Positions 16,216 through 24,233 of a DNA stretch of 63,555 bases are shown piece after piece. Position 1 is the stretch's first letter. Each line of letters starts with the position of its first letter. Below the pieces are notes generated by a model that was not told where the DNA came from, ran no database searches, and saw only the letters and a list, made by a program, of their open reading frames with translations. The translations under genes were made by a program, and so were the position numbers. Source of the DNA: Desulfosporosinus shakirovi (GTDB taxonomy: Bacteria > Bacillota > Desulfitobacteriia > Desulfitobacteriales > Desulfitobacteriaceae); the NCBI RefSeq assembly GCF_020595055.1, contig NZ_JAJDOO010000028.1, positions 1 through 63,555 on the forward strand. The letters are read 5' to 3'.

Positions 16216-17724
16216 ATGAAAGACAAAGGCAATAATCAAGCCAAAATCGACCATATGTTGTTTTGGCCTCCATTGCTGGCGATTGTACTACTTTGTGCTT
16301 GGATCGTTTTAAATCCGGAAACAGGTAATAAAGCCGTCAACAGTGTCTTTGCTGTGGTAACCGGTAAGCTTGGCTGGACTTATGAGATATTTGTCCTGGC
16401 TAACATTGGGCTGATTCTTTACTTTATTTTCGGCAAATATGCCAAAAAGAGATTTGGGGATGAATTGCCGGAATTCAGCACCTTAACCTGGCTGGGAATG
16501 CTCTTCACAGCCGGTACCACCGGCACCATATTTTTTTGGGCCACCATTGAATTTTATTACTTTCTCTCCGGGCCACCCTTTGGCATTGAGCCCTTTTCCC
16601 CTGAGGCCTGGGATTGGTCCATGGCTTACAGTCTCTTTAACTGGGGAATAGGGGGGTATGGACTTTATGTAGCAATTGGAGTTGTTTTTGGCTATTTTTT
16701 CTTTGTTCAGAAGAAAGAGGTTTTTCGCCCCAGTACGGCCTGTGAAACTTTCTTAGGTAAACATGCGAGTGGAATTGCCGGCAAGGTCATTGACATCTTC
16801 TATATGATTGGAGTTATAGCAGGGGTTAGTACCTCAATTGGCTTAGGAACTCCAATTATTAGTGAACTAATTACCAAGATATCCGGCATTCAGCATACCC
16901 TGGGTTTGGATGCAGCCATCATCGTTATCTGGACGATTATATTCACGATTTCCGTATATTCTGGTCTGGAAAAAGGTATTGCTTTTCTCAGTAATGTCCG
17001 GGTTTATTTGGGATATGGTTTGTTGATTTTTATTATACTTGTTGGGCCAACAACATTCATGTTAAACAATTTTTTTGATGCCTTAGGAATTTCCCTGAAT
17101 AATTTTATGCGGATGAGTTTGTATACAGATTCCCACCTGCAGACCGGATTCCCCCAAGGTTGGACCATTTTCTTCTATGCCTGGTTTATGTCCTTTGCCC
17201 TCAGTACAGGTATCTATCTGGCACGCATATCCAAAGGACGTACTGTGCGCGAATTTGCCTTGGGAGCTACTTTTTCCGGAGTATTAAGCGCTTATCTCTA
17301 TTTTGCTGTGCTAGGCAACTACAGTATTCAGATCTTTAATGACCAGGTTATAGACGTAACAAAAATCTTTAACGATTTTGGAGCCCAGAGAGCTGTTGTT
17401 GAAATCTGGAATACGCTGCCATTAAGTATGATTATTCTGCCAATTTTTGTAGTTTTGATTTTTATCTCAACCGCGAATGTTATTAATAGCGTGGCCTATA
17501 CTTTAGCAATGGTTTCGTCAAAAGAACTGAAGTATGGAGAAGAGCCAGGTAAATTGAGCAGGATAGTCTGGGCAGTCATTCTTGGCTGTCTAAGCCTTAC
17601 CTTAATGTTTTTAGGTGGTCTTAAACCACTTCAGACATCGGCTACAGCCGGATCTTTTCCTACAATGATCATTATGGGTTTAATATTCTATGGATTTCTG
17701 AAGGAACCTAAACAGTGGGATTAA
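16216..17724 (+). CDS. BCCT transporter, CaiT-like (carnitine/butyrobetaine type)
   Basis: A 502-aa membrane protein with about twelve helices of the betaine/carnitine/choline family. It tracks E. coli CaiT as I remember it: FGKYAKKRFGDELPEFST, a TPPFG-like GPPFGIEP, GFPQGWTIFF, YLARISKGRTVREF and GGLKPLQT have close CaiT counterparts. The glycine-rich GMGxG stretch of sodium-coupled BetP-type carriers is replaced by AGTTGTIFFW. This supports uptake or exchange of a carnitine-like acid rather than osmotic betaine import. Second gene of the operon, 81 bp after the methyltransferase. Ion coupling cannot be decided here. Confidence 0.88.
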   Translation: MKDKGNNQAKIDHMLFWPPLLAIVLLCAWIVLNPETGNKAVNSVFAVVTGKLGWTYEIFVLANIGLILYFIFGKYAKKRFGDELPEFSTLTWLGMLFTAGTTGTIFFWATIEFYYFLSGPPFGIEPFSPEAWDWSMAYSLFNWGIGGYGLYVAIGVVFGYFFFVQKKEVFRPSTACETFLGKHASGIAGKVIDIFYMIGVIAGVSTSIGLGTPIISELITKISGIQHTLGLDAAIIVIWTIIFTISVYSGLEKGIAFLSNVRVYLGYGLLIFIILVGPTTFMLNNFFDALGISLNNFMRMSLYTDSHLQTGFPQGWTIFFYAWFMSFALSTGIYLARISKGRTVREFALGATFSGVLSAYLYFAVLGNYSIQIFNDQVIDVTKIFNDFGAQRAVVEIWNTLPLSMIILPIFVVLIFISTANVINSVAYTLAMVSSKELKYGEEPGKLSRIVWAVILGCLSLTLMFLGGLKPLQTSATAGSFPTMIIMGLIFYGFLKEPKQWD

Positions 17725-17828
17725 GAATTGTTAAGTCCTGGCTAAAAATCCGTGGGAATGATCAGAAGACATCGATGATTTGAAGAATAAAAGGCATTTA
17801 AATTCAAGAGAAATGGGAGGAAATAATA

Positions 17829-18461
17829 ATGAGCGATTTCACTAAGTTAGCAGAGGCCGTCTTTCGAGGAGACTTTGGCAGTGCCGGGCAAATCACCAAG
17901 GAATTTATCGATAATGGGACGGATCCCTTAGCAATCATCAACCAAGGATTAATCGCAGGTATGGATATCGTAGCACCTAAGTTTAAAGCAGGAGAGATGT
18001 TTGTGCCCGAAGTAATGATGGCTGCCAGAGCCATGGCTGTGGGCATGGAATTACTGAAGCCTTTGATTAATGATGTGGATATTCCTTCTAAAGGAACCGT
18101 CATCATTGGAACTGTAGCCGGGGATCTTCATGACATCGGTAAAAACTTAGTAGCCATGATCTTAGAAAGCGGCGGCTTCAAGGTAATAGATTTAGGTGTC
18201 GATGTCTCGACAGATAAATTTGTTGAGGCAGCAAAAGAATATAATCCCCAAGTCATTGGAATGTCTGCTCTTTTAACGACAACTATGATTGCCATGAAGG
18301 ATACTATCGATGCCCTTAAAGAAGCAGGTTTACGCGAGAACATAAAAGTTATTGTGGGTGGTGCGCCTTTGTCCCAAGATTTTGCCAACCAAATTGGTGC
18401 AGACGGTTATGCCTCGGATGCTATGTCCGCCAAGGAACTATGCGAGAAACTCGCGGTTTAG
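17829..18461 (+). CDS. Methyltransferase corrinoid protein
   Basis: A 210-aa cobalamin carrier of the MtgC/MttC/MtbC type. An N-terminal helical cap domain (about 1-85) precedes the B12-binding Rossmann domain with GDLHDIGKNL (the DxHxxG signature whose His ligates cobalt), the mid-domain MSALLTTTM and VGGAPLSQDFA. It accepts the methyl group from the MttB-like enzyme and hands it to the pterin-binding methyltransferase downstream. Preceded by GGGAGG. Confidence 0.93.
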   Translation: MSDFTKLAEAVFRGDFGSAGQITKEFIDNGTDPLAIINQGLIAGMDIVAPKFKAGEMFVPEVMMAARAMAVGMELLKPLINDVDIPSKGTVIIGTVAGDLHDIGKNLVAMILESGGFKVIDLGVDVSTDKFVEAAKEYNPQVIGMSALLTTTMIAMKDTIDALKEAGLRENIKVIVGGAPLSQDFANQIGADGYASDAMSAKELCEKLAV

Positions 18462-18473
18462 CAGAATGAATAC

Positions 18474-18503
18474 GGTTCAGGTAGTAATATAACTGCCTGA
18501 ACC
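18474..18503 (+). terminator. Intra-operon hairpin (attenuator)
   Basis: A 12-bp stem GGTTCAGGTAGT/ACTGCCTGAACC with one G-T pair and a 6-nt loop, followed by CTTTTCTT. It sits between the corrinoid protein and methylcorrinoid methyltransferase genes and may lower downstream expression or stabilise the upstream mRNA. Confidence 0.6.
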
Positions 18504-18555
18504 CTTTTCTTAAAATGAGCCATTTAATGAAAAAAATCAGAAAGCGGGTTAAGAA

Positions 18556-19356
18556 ATGTTAATTATAGGAGAACTTATCAATACGAGTAGAAAAGCGATT
18601 AAAGAAGCCGTCAAAATGAAAGATGCCAATTATATTCAACAAGCGGCCAGAGAACAGTTAGAAGCTGGAGCTAACTATATTGACGTCAACTGTGGAACAA
18701 TGGTTAATAACGAAGTTGAGATCATGGAATGGCTGGTTAATACTGTACAGGAAGCAGTTGAAGCTCCCCTCAGTATTGACAGCCCTGATCCGAAAGTCAT
18801 TGCGGCCGGTTTAAGACTTGTTAAATATGGCCAGCCCATGATTAATTCCATTTCTGATGAGAAGGAACGTTTTGAGAGTATTTTACCATTAGCAGTTAAA
18901 TACAATCCTAAAATTGTCGCCTTATGCATGGATGATACCGGAATGCCGGAAACCGGCGAGGATCGCCTGCGAGTGGCCAAGAGTCTTTATCAAAAACTTA
19001 CTGAAGCCGGTGTTCCTGACGAAAATATTTACTTTGACCCGCTGGTTAAGCCCATTAGTGCCGTGGAAAAAGCCGGTATCGAAGTATTAGAGTCGATAAA
19101 ATTCATTAAACGATCATACCCTAAGGTGCATTTTACTTGTGGTCTCAGCAACGTTTCCTATGGACTTCCCAACCGTAAGATATTAAACAGGTTATTCGTC
19201 GTACAGACCATGACCATGGGTATGGATGGTTATATTCTTAATCCAACTGATAAAGAGATGATGGGAGCAATTTATGCTTCTCAGGCCTTATTGGGCCTAG
19301 ATTCCTATTGTATGAATTATTTAAAAGCTCATCGTAAAGGTCTATACGAAGCTTGA
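18556..19356 (+). CDS. Methylcorrinoid:tetrahydrofolate methyltransferase (MtgA-like)
   Basis: A 266-aa pterin-binding TIM barrel (PF00809, MetH/AcsE/MtgA family). Visible markers are MLIIGELINTSRKAI at the start, EAGANYIDVNCG, LSIDSPDP and FTCGLSNVSYGLPNR. It would transfer the methyl group from the methylated corrinoid protein to tetrahydrofolate, feeding the Wood-Ljungdahl methyl branch. Last intact gene of the operon; a broken transporter gene follows directly. Confidence 0.92.
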   Translation: MLIIGELINTSRKAIKEAVKMKDANYIQQAAREQLEAGANYIDVNCGTMVNNEVEIMEWLVNTVQEAVEAPLSIDSPDPKVIAAGLRLVKYGQPMINSISDEKERFESILPLAVKYNPKIVALCMDDTGMPETGEDRLRVAKSLYQKLTEAGVPDENIYFDPLVKPISAVEKAGIEVLESIKFIKRSYPKVHFTCGLSNVSYGLPNRKILNRLFVVQTMTMGMDGYILNPTDKEMMGAIYASQALLGLDSYCMNYLKAHRKGLYEA

Positions 19357-19384
19357 TAAGTAGCTCAAAGCAAGCAATGAGAAT

Positions 19385-19735
19385 TGGTCTGGCATGCTGT
19401 TTGCTGCCGGCATGGGTGTCGGCCTGGTGTTCTGGGGCGCAGCATCCTTGGGATTTGTATGCCGTGGTTGCCCTTTCCCAGGCATACTTTCAATTCCGCA
19501 AAAGTCTGCCTGGCCTAATCAGTTCCACTCTCTACCCACTAATTGGGGAAAGAGGTATCAGAGGCCCTATTGGCAAATTTATTGATGCCATTGCAGTTAT
19601 CGTAACTCTATTTGGAGTTGCAACTTTCCTCGGGCTGGGTGCCCAACAGCTTACCACAGGAATGAATTTTCAATTTGGTATTTCTAACACCACCACTGTA
19701 GCGGTTCTGTTAATCGCAATTATCAACTTGTGTGA
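19385..19735 (+). pseudogene. Broken BetP-type BCCT transporter
   Basis: Frame 1 from 19394 reads MLFAAGMGVGLVFWG, the glycine-rich helix of BetP/OpuD carriers. After a frameshift the next frame gives AYFQFRKSLPGLISSTLYPL and RGPIGKFIDAIAVIVTLFGV with LGLGAQQLTTGMNFQFGI. Both N- and C-terminal parts are missing. It is a second, different BCCT carrier, of the sodium-coupled betaine type, lost from the end of this operon. Confidence 0.8.
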
Positions 19736-19854
19736 AGAACCTTGTCAAACTGTCTGTCCGAGACGAGAAATGGATGGGGCGATATCAACCAGTAACGCTT
19801 CGGCGAGAGAGTGGCACAGCGGGAAAGTCCGTTGGGCCATCTGTTTTTGCGCAA

Positions 19855-19916
19855 CCTTTTTTGTTGACGATGGAACAAAAACGTGATACATTATTGTTAC
19901 ACCGTCAACAAAAAGG
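19855..19916 (+). promoter_or_regulatory. Promoter and inverted repeat of the MarR gene
   Basis: TTGACG (19864-19869), a 17-bp spacer and TACATT (19887-19892) form a sigma-A promoter. It is enclosed by CCTTTTTTGTTGAC and GTCAACAAAAAGG (19904-19916), near-perfect inverted arms that overlap the -35 and the ribosome site. Likely autoregulatory site. Confidence 0.6.
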
Positions 19917-19925
19917 AGAGACCAC

Positions 19926-20387
19926 ATGAATCAAGCGCTGAGAATCTTAGACATTTTTATGAAAGTACAGGAGAACTCGGACTTACTCCAACATAAACAA
20001 GAGGGACTGTTGGCTGAACTCAGCATTGCAGAAGTCCACTGTATTGACTGGATTGGTATGATTGACCATCCGAATGTCACAAAAATTTCCGAAAAGATGG
20101 GCCTGACGCGGGGAGGCATCAGCAGAATCAGCAAAAGGTTACTGGGTAAGGGCTTAATAGAGAGCTACCAGGAGCCGGACAATAACAAAGAAATTTATTT
20201 TCAACTGACTGAGCGCGGAAAGACTGTCTATGACCAGCATAAAAAAATTCATAACAAAGCCAGAGAAGAGTGGTTGGCCTTTTTAGATCACTACAGCGAC
20301 GATGAGCAAGCAACATTATTACGGTTCTTTACAGAAATTAGCGCTCTATTTGACAGTGAATTGGCTGATCAGATGGAAGAAAATTAA
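19926..20387 (+). CDS. MarR-family transcriptional regulator
   Basis: A 153-aa winged-helix regulator: ISEKMGLTRGGISRISKRL is the recognition helix region and YFQLTERGKTVYDQHKK the wing. AAGGAGAG lies eight bases before the ATG. The gene starts inside its own inverted repeat, which suggests autorepression. The downstream genes are a ferredoxin-like remnant and an intact ferredoxin, so redox or aromatic-compound control is possible but unproven. Confidence 0.88.
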   Translation: MNQALRILDIFMKVQENSDLLQHKQEGLLAELSIAEVHCIDWIGMIDHPNVTKISEKMGLTRGGISRISKRLLGKGLIESYQEPDNNKEIYFQLTERGKTVYDQHKKIHNKAREEWLAFLDHYSDDEQATLLRFFTEISALFDSELADQMEEN

Positions 20388-20422
20388 TGCTGTTTCACGA
20401 GGGAGAATAGATATTATACCCT

Positions 20423-20536
20423 AAAACACCGAACCACATGGAATGCATCCGTTGCGGCAAGTGCAAAAAGAATTGCCCGACCAAAGCCATAACATCGGTA
20501 TTTTTGAACCCCAGTGCCGATAGCCTTGAACGCTAA
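20423..20536 (+). pseudogene. Remnant of a [4Fe-4S] domain protein
   Basis: A short frame contains CIRCGKCKKNCPTKAI, a full CxxCxxCxxxCP cluster motif as at the end of NapH-like membrane ferredoxins, then ends at TAA 20534-20536. No start or upstream membrane part is present. Confidence 0.65.
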
Positions 20537-20633
20537 AATCAAAACCACAGCGAGAGTCATTGAATCCAAGAAGTAAGCCATTGGTAAAGAGAGCGATCCT
20601 GGATTAAAGAAAGAGAAAGAAAGAAGGGGCAAC

Positions 20634-20897
20634 ATGCTAAAGAATATACTGTCTCGTTTCACCAAAAATGCAGAAGAGAAGCCGAAAATAAATCCAGTCA
20701 CAGCTCTCTATCAGTATCAGATTAACGCTGAGGAATGCCGGAGCTGCGACCGATGTAGAAAAGTCTGCAAGGTCGGGGCGATCAGCGGAGAACGTGGCCA
20801 AGCGGTCTATGTAATCGATGAAGAAAAGTGCATAAAATGCGGAACCTGTGTGAAATGGTGCAAGTATAAGGCAATACAAAGGTTGGATTCTGTATAA
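20634..20897 (+). CDS. 2[4Fe-4S] ferredoxin-like protein
   Basis: An 87-aa electron carrier with two cluster motifs, CRSCDRCRKVCKVGAI and CIKCGTCVKWCKYKAI, after a basic N-terminus. The usual Pro after the fourth Cys is Lys in both, like the C-terminal ferredoxin modules of NuoF/HydB-type subunits. ATG 20634 follows AAGGGGC. A 40-bp piece resembling its middle recurs at 36861-36898. Could be free-standing or a detached domain. Confidence 0.8.
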   Translation: MLKNILSRFTKNAEEKPKINPVTALYQYQINAEECRSCDRCRKVCKVGAISGERGQAVYVIDEEKCIKCGTCVKWCKYKAIQRLDSV

Positions 20898-20924
20898 TCA
20901 TTTTCACTAAATAGTTAATCCTGA

Positions 20925-20966
20925 ACGTAAGAAGCAAACGCCAATAATGGTGTTTGCTTCTTACGT
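20925..20966 (+). terminator. Hairpin after the ferredoxin gene
   Basis: ACGTAAGAAGCAAACGCC pairs with GGTGTTTGCTTCTTACGT around a 6-nt loop (one G-T pair). There is no T tract, so it may stabilise the 3' end or act in both directions. Confidence 0.55.
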
Positions 20967-21105
20967 GTTGCATCCCCGACATATCGGGCAAAAGCCACGC
21001 CGTGACACTGACGAAGAAATTCGCAGTTATTGGGTAAAGTGCAATAGGTAGTCCATCTATGGTATAATCTAGTTGTTAATATGTGTAAAAGAGGGTGATT
21101 GATGG

Positions 21106-21648
21106 ATGACCTTAATGGAAAATAGACTTATTTCTTATGAAGATCTTCTTAAACTAAGAGAAGAGACAGATGATAAAGCGGAGTTAATCGATAATGTTGT
21201 ATATATGACGCCAGCCCCAACACCTATGCATCAAAAAATATGTTTTAAAGTAGCTAAGATTTTGGATGGGTACGTTGCGGACAAAAGTTGCCAGATGTTG
21301 CAGGGAGTTAATGTCAGGCTTTACGATGAGCAGAAAAGAAAAATCGGGGATGTAATCCCTGACATTTCAGTATTTTGTCAGTATAAGGATCTTAATGTAA
21401 CTTTTATTGAGGATATCCCCACAATCACCGTTGAAATCGTTTCGCCATCTACAGTTTATGCTGACAATATTAAGAAGGCGGATCTATATAAAAGAGCTGG
21501 TGTCAAGGAATATTGGATTATCGATCCTAAATCAAAAGTTATCATTGTTTGGAATTTCAATACTGATGAGCAGATAATCTATGGTGAAATTGCTCATTCC
21601 TATTTATTTGAGGGATTAAGCATAGAATTAGAAAATCTCTTTACTTAA
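21106..21648 (+). CDS. Uma2-family (DUF820) putative restriction-like endonuclease
   Basis: A 180-aa PD-(D/E)XK fold protein. The core reads ELIDNVVYMTPAPTPMHQ, then IGDVIPDISVFC, VEIVSPSTVYADNIKKADLY and KEYWIIDPKSKVIIVW, the ordered Uma2 signature with its Asp and Glu-x-x active positions. A TATAAT at 21063-21068 serves as -10. Biological role of the family is unknown; copies are common in genomes with mobile DNA, and a broken relative lies at 40534-40705. Confidence 0.85.
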   Translation: MTLMENRLISYEDLLKLREETDDKAELIDNVVYMTPAPTPMHQKICFKVAKILDGYVADKSCQMLQGVNVRLYDEQKRKIGDVIPDISVFCQYKDLNVTFIEDIPTITVEIVSPSTVYADNIKKADLYKRAGVKEYWIIDPKSKVIIVWNFNTDEQIIYGEIAHSYLFEGLSIELENLFT

Positions 21649-21716
21649 TTTATTGCATTTGCTAAATTTGTTATTTTGATGATTGGTATGTTTAACTTTT
21701 AGAGCTTTAGATATTC

Positions 21717-21895
21717 ACAGAAATGAGAACTAACTTTTGTTTTTCAATTTTAGTTAATGGCTCTATAATATGTTTTGTACTTAAATCGATGTCAGATACC
21801 ACATTGTTCTCATATGCTGCTAAAACAGTAACTGAATTAGTCATTAGCAAACCAACACTTAGAACTAAACCTAACAATCCATTAGCTATTATTTT
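21717..21895 (-). pseudogene. Truncated small secreted protein gene
   Basis: On the minus strand the frame reads IIANGLLGLVLSVGLLMTNS, a signal-peptide-like helix, then about 40 residues to TAA (21717-21719). It has no start codon before the stop upstream, and the terminator at 21905 abuts the missing end. The design matches the small secreted proteins at 31162-31506 and 56486-56923. Confidence 0.45.
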
Positions 21896-21904
21896 TTAGG
21901 GGCG

Positions 21905-21961
21905 AACGCCTTCCGATCATTTGTTACTTTCCGGGTATTGATGATCTGGGGGCGTTTTTAT
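21905..21961 (+). terminator. Intrinsic terminator
   Basis: AACGCCTTCCGATCAT pairs imperfectly with ATGATCTGGGGGCGTT and is followed by TTTTATTT. It lies downstream of the Uma2 gene and the secreted-protein remnant. Confidence 0.65.
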
Positions 21962-22042
21962 TTAAAAGGAAAACTGGGTTGTTTTTCCCAAAATGTGTCT
22001 TAATGTATAATTTCGTTAAAATGTTGGTATGACCAGTAAAAA

Positions 22043-22084
22043 TTGACCGACTGGCAACTTATATGATATAATAAAGTTGTCAGT
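22043..22084 (+). promoter_or_regulatory. Promoter with operator-like inverted repeat before the mannitol genes
   Basis: TTGACC (22043-22048), 18-bp spacer, TATAAT (22067-22072). ACTGGCAACTT (22050-22060) and AAGTTGTCAGT (22074-22084) are inverted copies matching at 10 of 11 positions and straddle the -10, so a repressor bound there would block initiation. Confidence 0.6.
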
Positions 22085-22188
22085 AAAAAAAAGGGAGCTC
22101 ATTTATCTCTTCTGCACGCTCTTAGGCTCAATCGAAGCTGTTTTGACGTCGTTCAAAAAGTAAATTGCCTTAATAAGGAGGAAAAATA

Positions 22189-22869
22189 ATGATCCGAGCA
22201 TTGATATTTGATTTTGACGGGACGGTAATCGATACGGAGACTGCTTGGTATGTTGCATTCCGAGACGCTTATAAGGAATATGGTGTCGAGTTGACGCTGG
22301 AACAATATTCTCAATGTATTGGTACCAGCCTGAATTTTTTCAATCCATATGAATACCTGGTCACAGATCTTCATCTACCTATTGATTTAGACAAGTTTAG
22401 AATATCCGTTCAAACCTGCCACGCAAATTTGATGAAAACGGAGCAAGTACGCCCAGGGATTGTGCATTTCTTAAAGTCGGCCAGGGATCAAGGCTTGAAA
22501 ATCGGGCTCGCATCCAGCTCAAAATTGGACTGGGTAAATCGCTTTCTGGATAGACTGGAACTTCGCGATTACTTTCAGTGTATCCGTACAGCGGATGACG
22601 TAATGCATGTGAAGCCACATCCCGAATTGTACTTGCAAACCCTGAACGGTCTGGGGATAGACGGCCACGAGGCGATTGCCATTGAGGATTCGCCAAATGG
22701 ATACAGGGCAGCGATTACTGCTGGTCTGCACTGCGTGGTTGTACCCAACATCATCACACAATCACTCAAATTCGGTCCGGTTTTACACACAGCCCTATCC
22801 TTGGAAGAATTTGATTTCAAACAATTACTAGCTAGCTGTTCGGAGTGTGCACCAGATAAATTAGCATAA
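22189..22869 (+). CDS. HAD-family phosphatase/phosphoglucomutase-like
   Basis: A 226-aa HAD hydrolase with nucleophile Asp8 in FDFDGTVIDTE, motif II GLASSSKL, Lys in HVKPHPELYL and motif IV AIEDSPNGYRAA, closest in style to beta-phosphoglucomutase/sugar-phosphatase subfamily. AGGAGG lies nine bases upstream. It is followed 49 bp later by mannitol-1-phosphate dehydrogenase; a hexitol-phosphate phosphatase that would release mannitol is an attractive but unproven role. Confidence 0.85.
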   Translation: MIRALIFDFDGTVIDTETAWYVAFRDAYKEYGVELTLEQYSQCIGTSLNFFNPYEYLVTDLHLPIDLDKFRISVQTCHANLMKTEQVRPGIVHFLKSARDQGLKIGLASSSKLDWVNRFLDRLELRDYFQCIRTADDVMHVKPHPELYLQTLNGLGIDGHEAIAIEDSPNGYRAAITAGLHCVVVPNIITQSLKFGPVLHTALSLEEFDFKQLLASCSECAPDKLA

Positions 22870-22918
22870 CCAAAATTGCACTTCCCCAGGTAACTCAACC
22901 AGAAAGGAGACATGATAT

Positions 22919-24091
22919 ATGAAAGCTGTTCATTTTGGAGCAGGAAATATAGGACGGGGTTTCGTCGGGCTATTGCTATCCCAGTCCGGATACGAGGTAT
23001 GCTTCATAACTCGAAATCAAGAAAAGGTGAATCTCTTAAGGCAACTCAAACAATATACCGTCACCTTGGCGAACGAATTATCACAAACTATCACAGTGAA
23101 TAATGTCACTGCCCTCAGCGTTCATCAACACGAGGCGGTTGCCGAGGTTATAGCCACAGCCGATTTGGTTACCACTGCCGTCGGTGCCGGAAATCTGGAG
23201 GCTATTGCGGCTTCTATCGCCAGAGGCATAGAACGGCGTCTTAGCAAAAACCCAAGGCCACTAAACATCATGGCCTGTGAAAATGCCATAGACGGTAGCA
23301 CAAAACTTAAGGAGTATGTGTTTTCCCATATCAGCCCAGAATTATATGATGACGCAAAACGCTACATCGCTTTTCCCAATGTCGTGGTGGATAGAATCGT
23401 TCCCGCATTTACGGATTCCCATCCTCTCGCCATCAGAACGGAACCCTTCTTTGAATGGGTGATCGATGGATCTGCCGTTTTGGGTGAGTTACCACCCATC
23501 ACTGGTGTCCAATATGTTGAGTCCCTCGATCCGTTTGTAGAACGCAAGCTCTTCACCTTGAATACAGGGCACTGCAGCGCCGCGTACCTTGGATATGCAG
23601 CAGGTTATCAGACCATTCAACAAGTGATGGGTAATCCTTTGCTGCGGGAAAAGATTCGTCTTGTCTTGCAGGAAACTGGTAACCTGCTGATACAAAAACA
23701 CGGGTTCAACCGCAATGATCACAAACGATATGTTCAGAAGATCATGCAGCGCTTCGCTAATCCCTTCATCGTGGACAAAATTGAGCGTGTTGGGCGCAGC
23801 CCAATCCGCAAGCTCTCCCCGGACGAGCGCCTTGTCCGTCCGGCGATGGAAGCTCATGGGCATAATCTGGCCACCTCACACTTAACAAAGGTTATGGCCG
23901 CCGGACTAATGTTTGACCATGCCGATGATGCTCAGGCGACCACTATCCAGACGATGATACAGGAAAAGGGCGCTGACGCAACCATTACAAAGTATACGGG
24001 AATTCCAAGAAAACACCCCTTACACGAAAAGGTTCTCCGGAGCTATCAGCAGTTCACTCGGACGGTTTCCCATGCGGCCATTTCTCTGTAA
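22919..24091 (+). CDS. mtlD: Mannitol-1-phosphate 5-dehydrogenase
   Basis: A 390-aa NAD-dependent polyol dehydrogenase interconverting mannitol 1-phosphate and fructose 6-phosphate. The NAD site FGAGNIGRGFVG is at the N-terminus, MACENAIDGSTKLKEYV and FPNVVVDRIVP are family blocks, and KLFTLNTGHCSAAYLGYAAG carries the conserved substrate-site segment. ATG follows AAAGGAGA. No mannitol PTS genes are visible, so with the HAD phosphatase beside it the pair may work in mannitol synthesis rather than uptake. Confidence 0.92.
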   Translation: MKAVHFGAGNIGRGFVGLLLSQSGYEVCFITRNQEKVNLLRQLKQYTVTLANELSQTITVNNVTALSVHQHEAVAEVIATADLVTTAVGAGNLEAIAASIARGIERRLSKNPRPLNIMACENAIDGSTKLKEYVFSHISPELYDDAKRYIAFPNVVVDRIVPAFTDSHPLAIRTEPFFEWVIDGSAVLGELPPITGVQYVESLDPFVERKLFTLNTGHCSAAYLGYAAGYQTIQQVMGNPLLREKIRLVLQETGNLLIQKHGFNRNDHKRYVQKIMQRFANPFIVDKIERVGRSPIRKLSPDERLVRPAMEAHGHNLATSHLTKVMAAGLMFDHADDAQATTIQTMIQEKGADATITKYTGIPRKHPLHEKVLRSYQQFTRTVSHAAISL

Positions 24092-24233
24092 TAAACAGAT
24101 AATCACGTGGTAAAGGGTTGTGAGCAGGCCGAAAAACTGCAACAGCATCTTGAAAGAGATCCTTTGTGCGATGGTTTTCTCGAAACAGTCCAGATAAGGA
24201 CACAGACAAAGGATTGGGCGGAAGAGATAGTAT

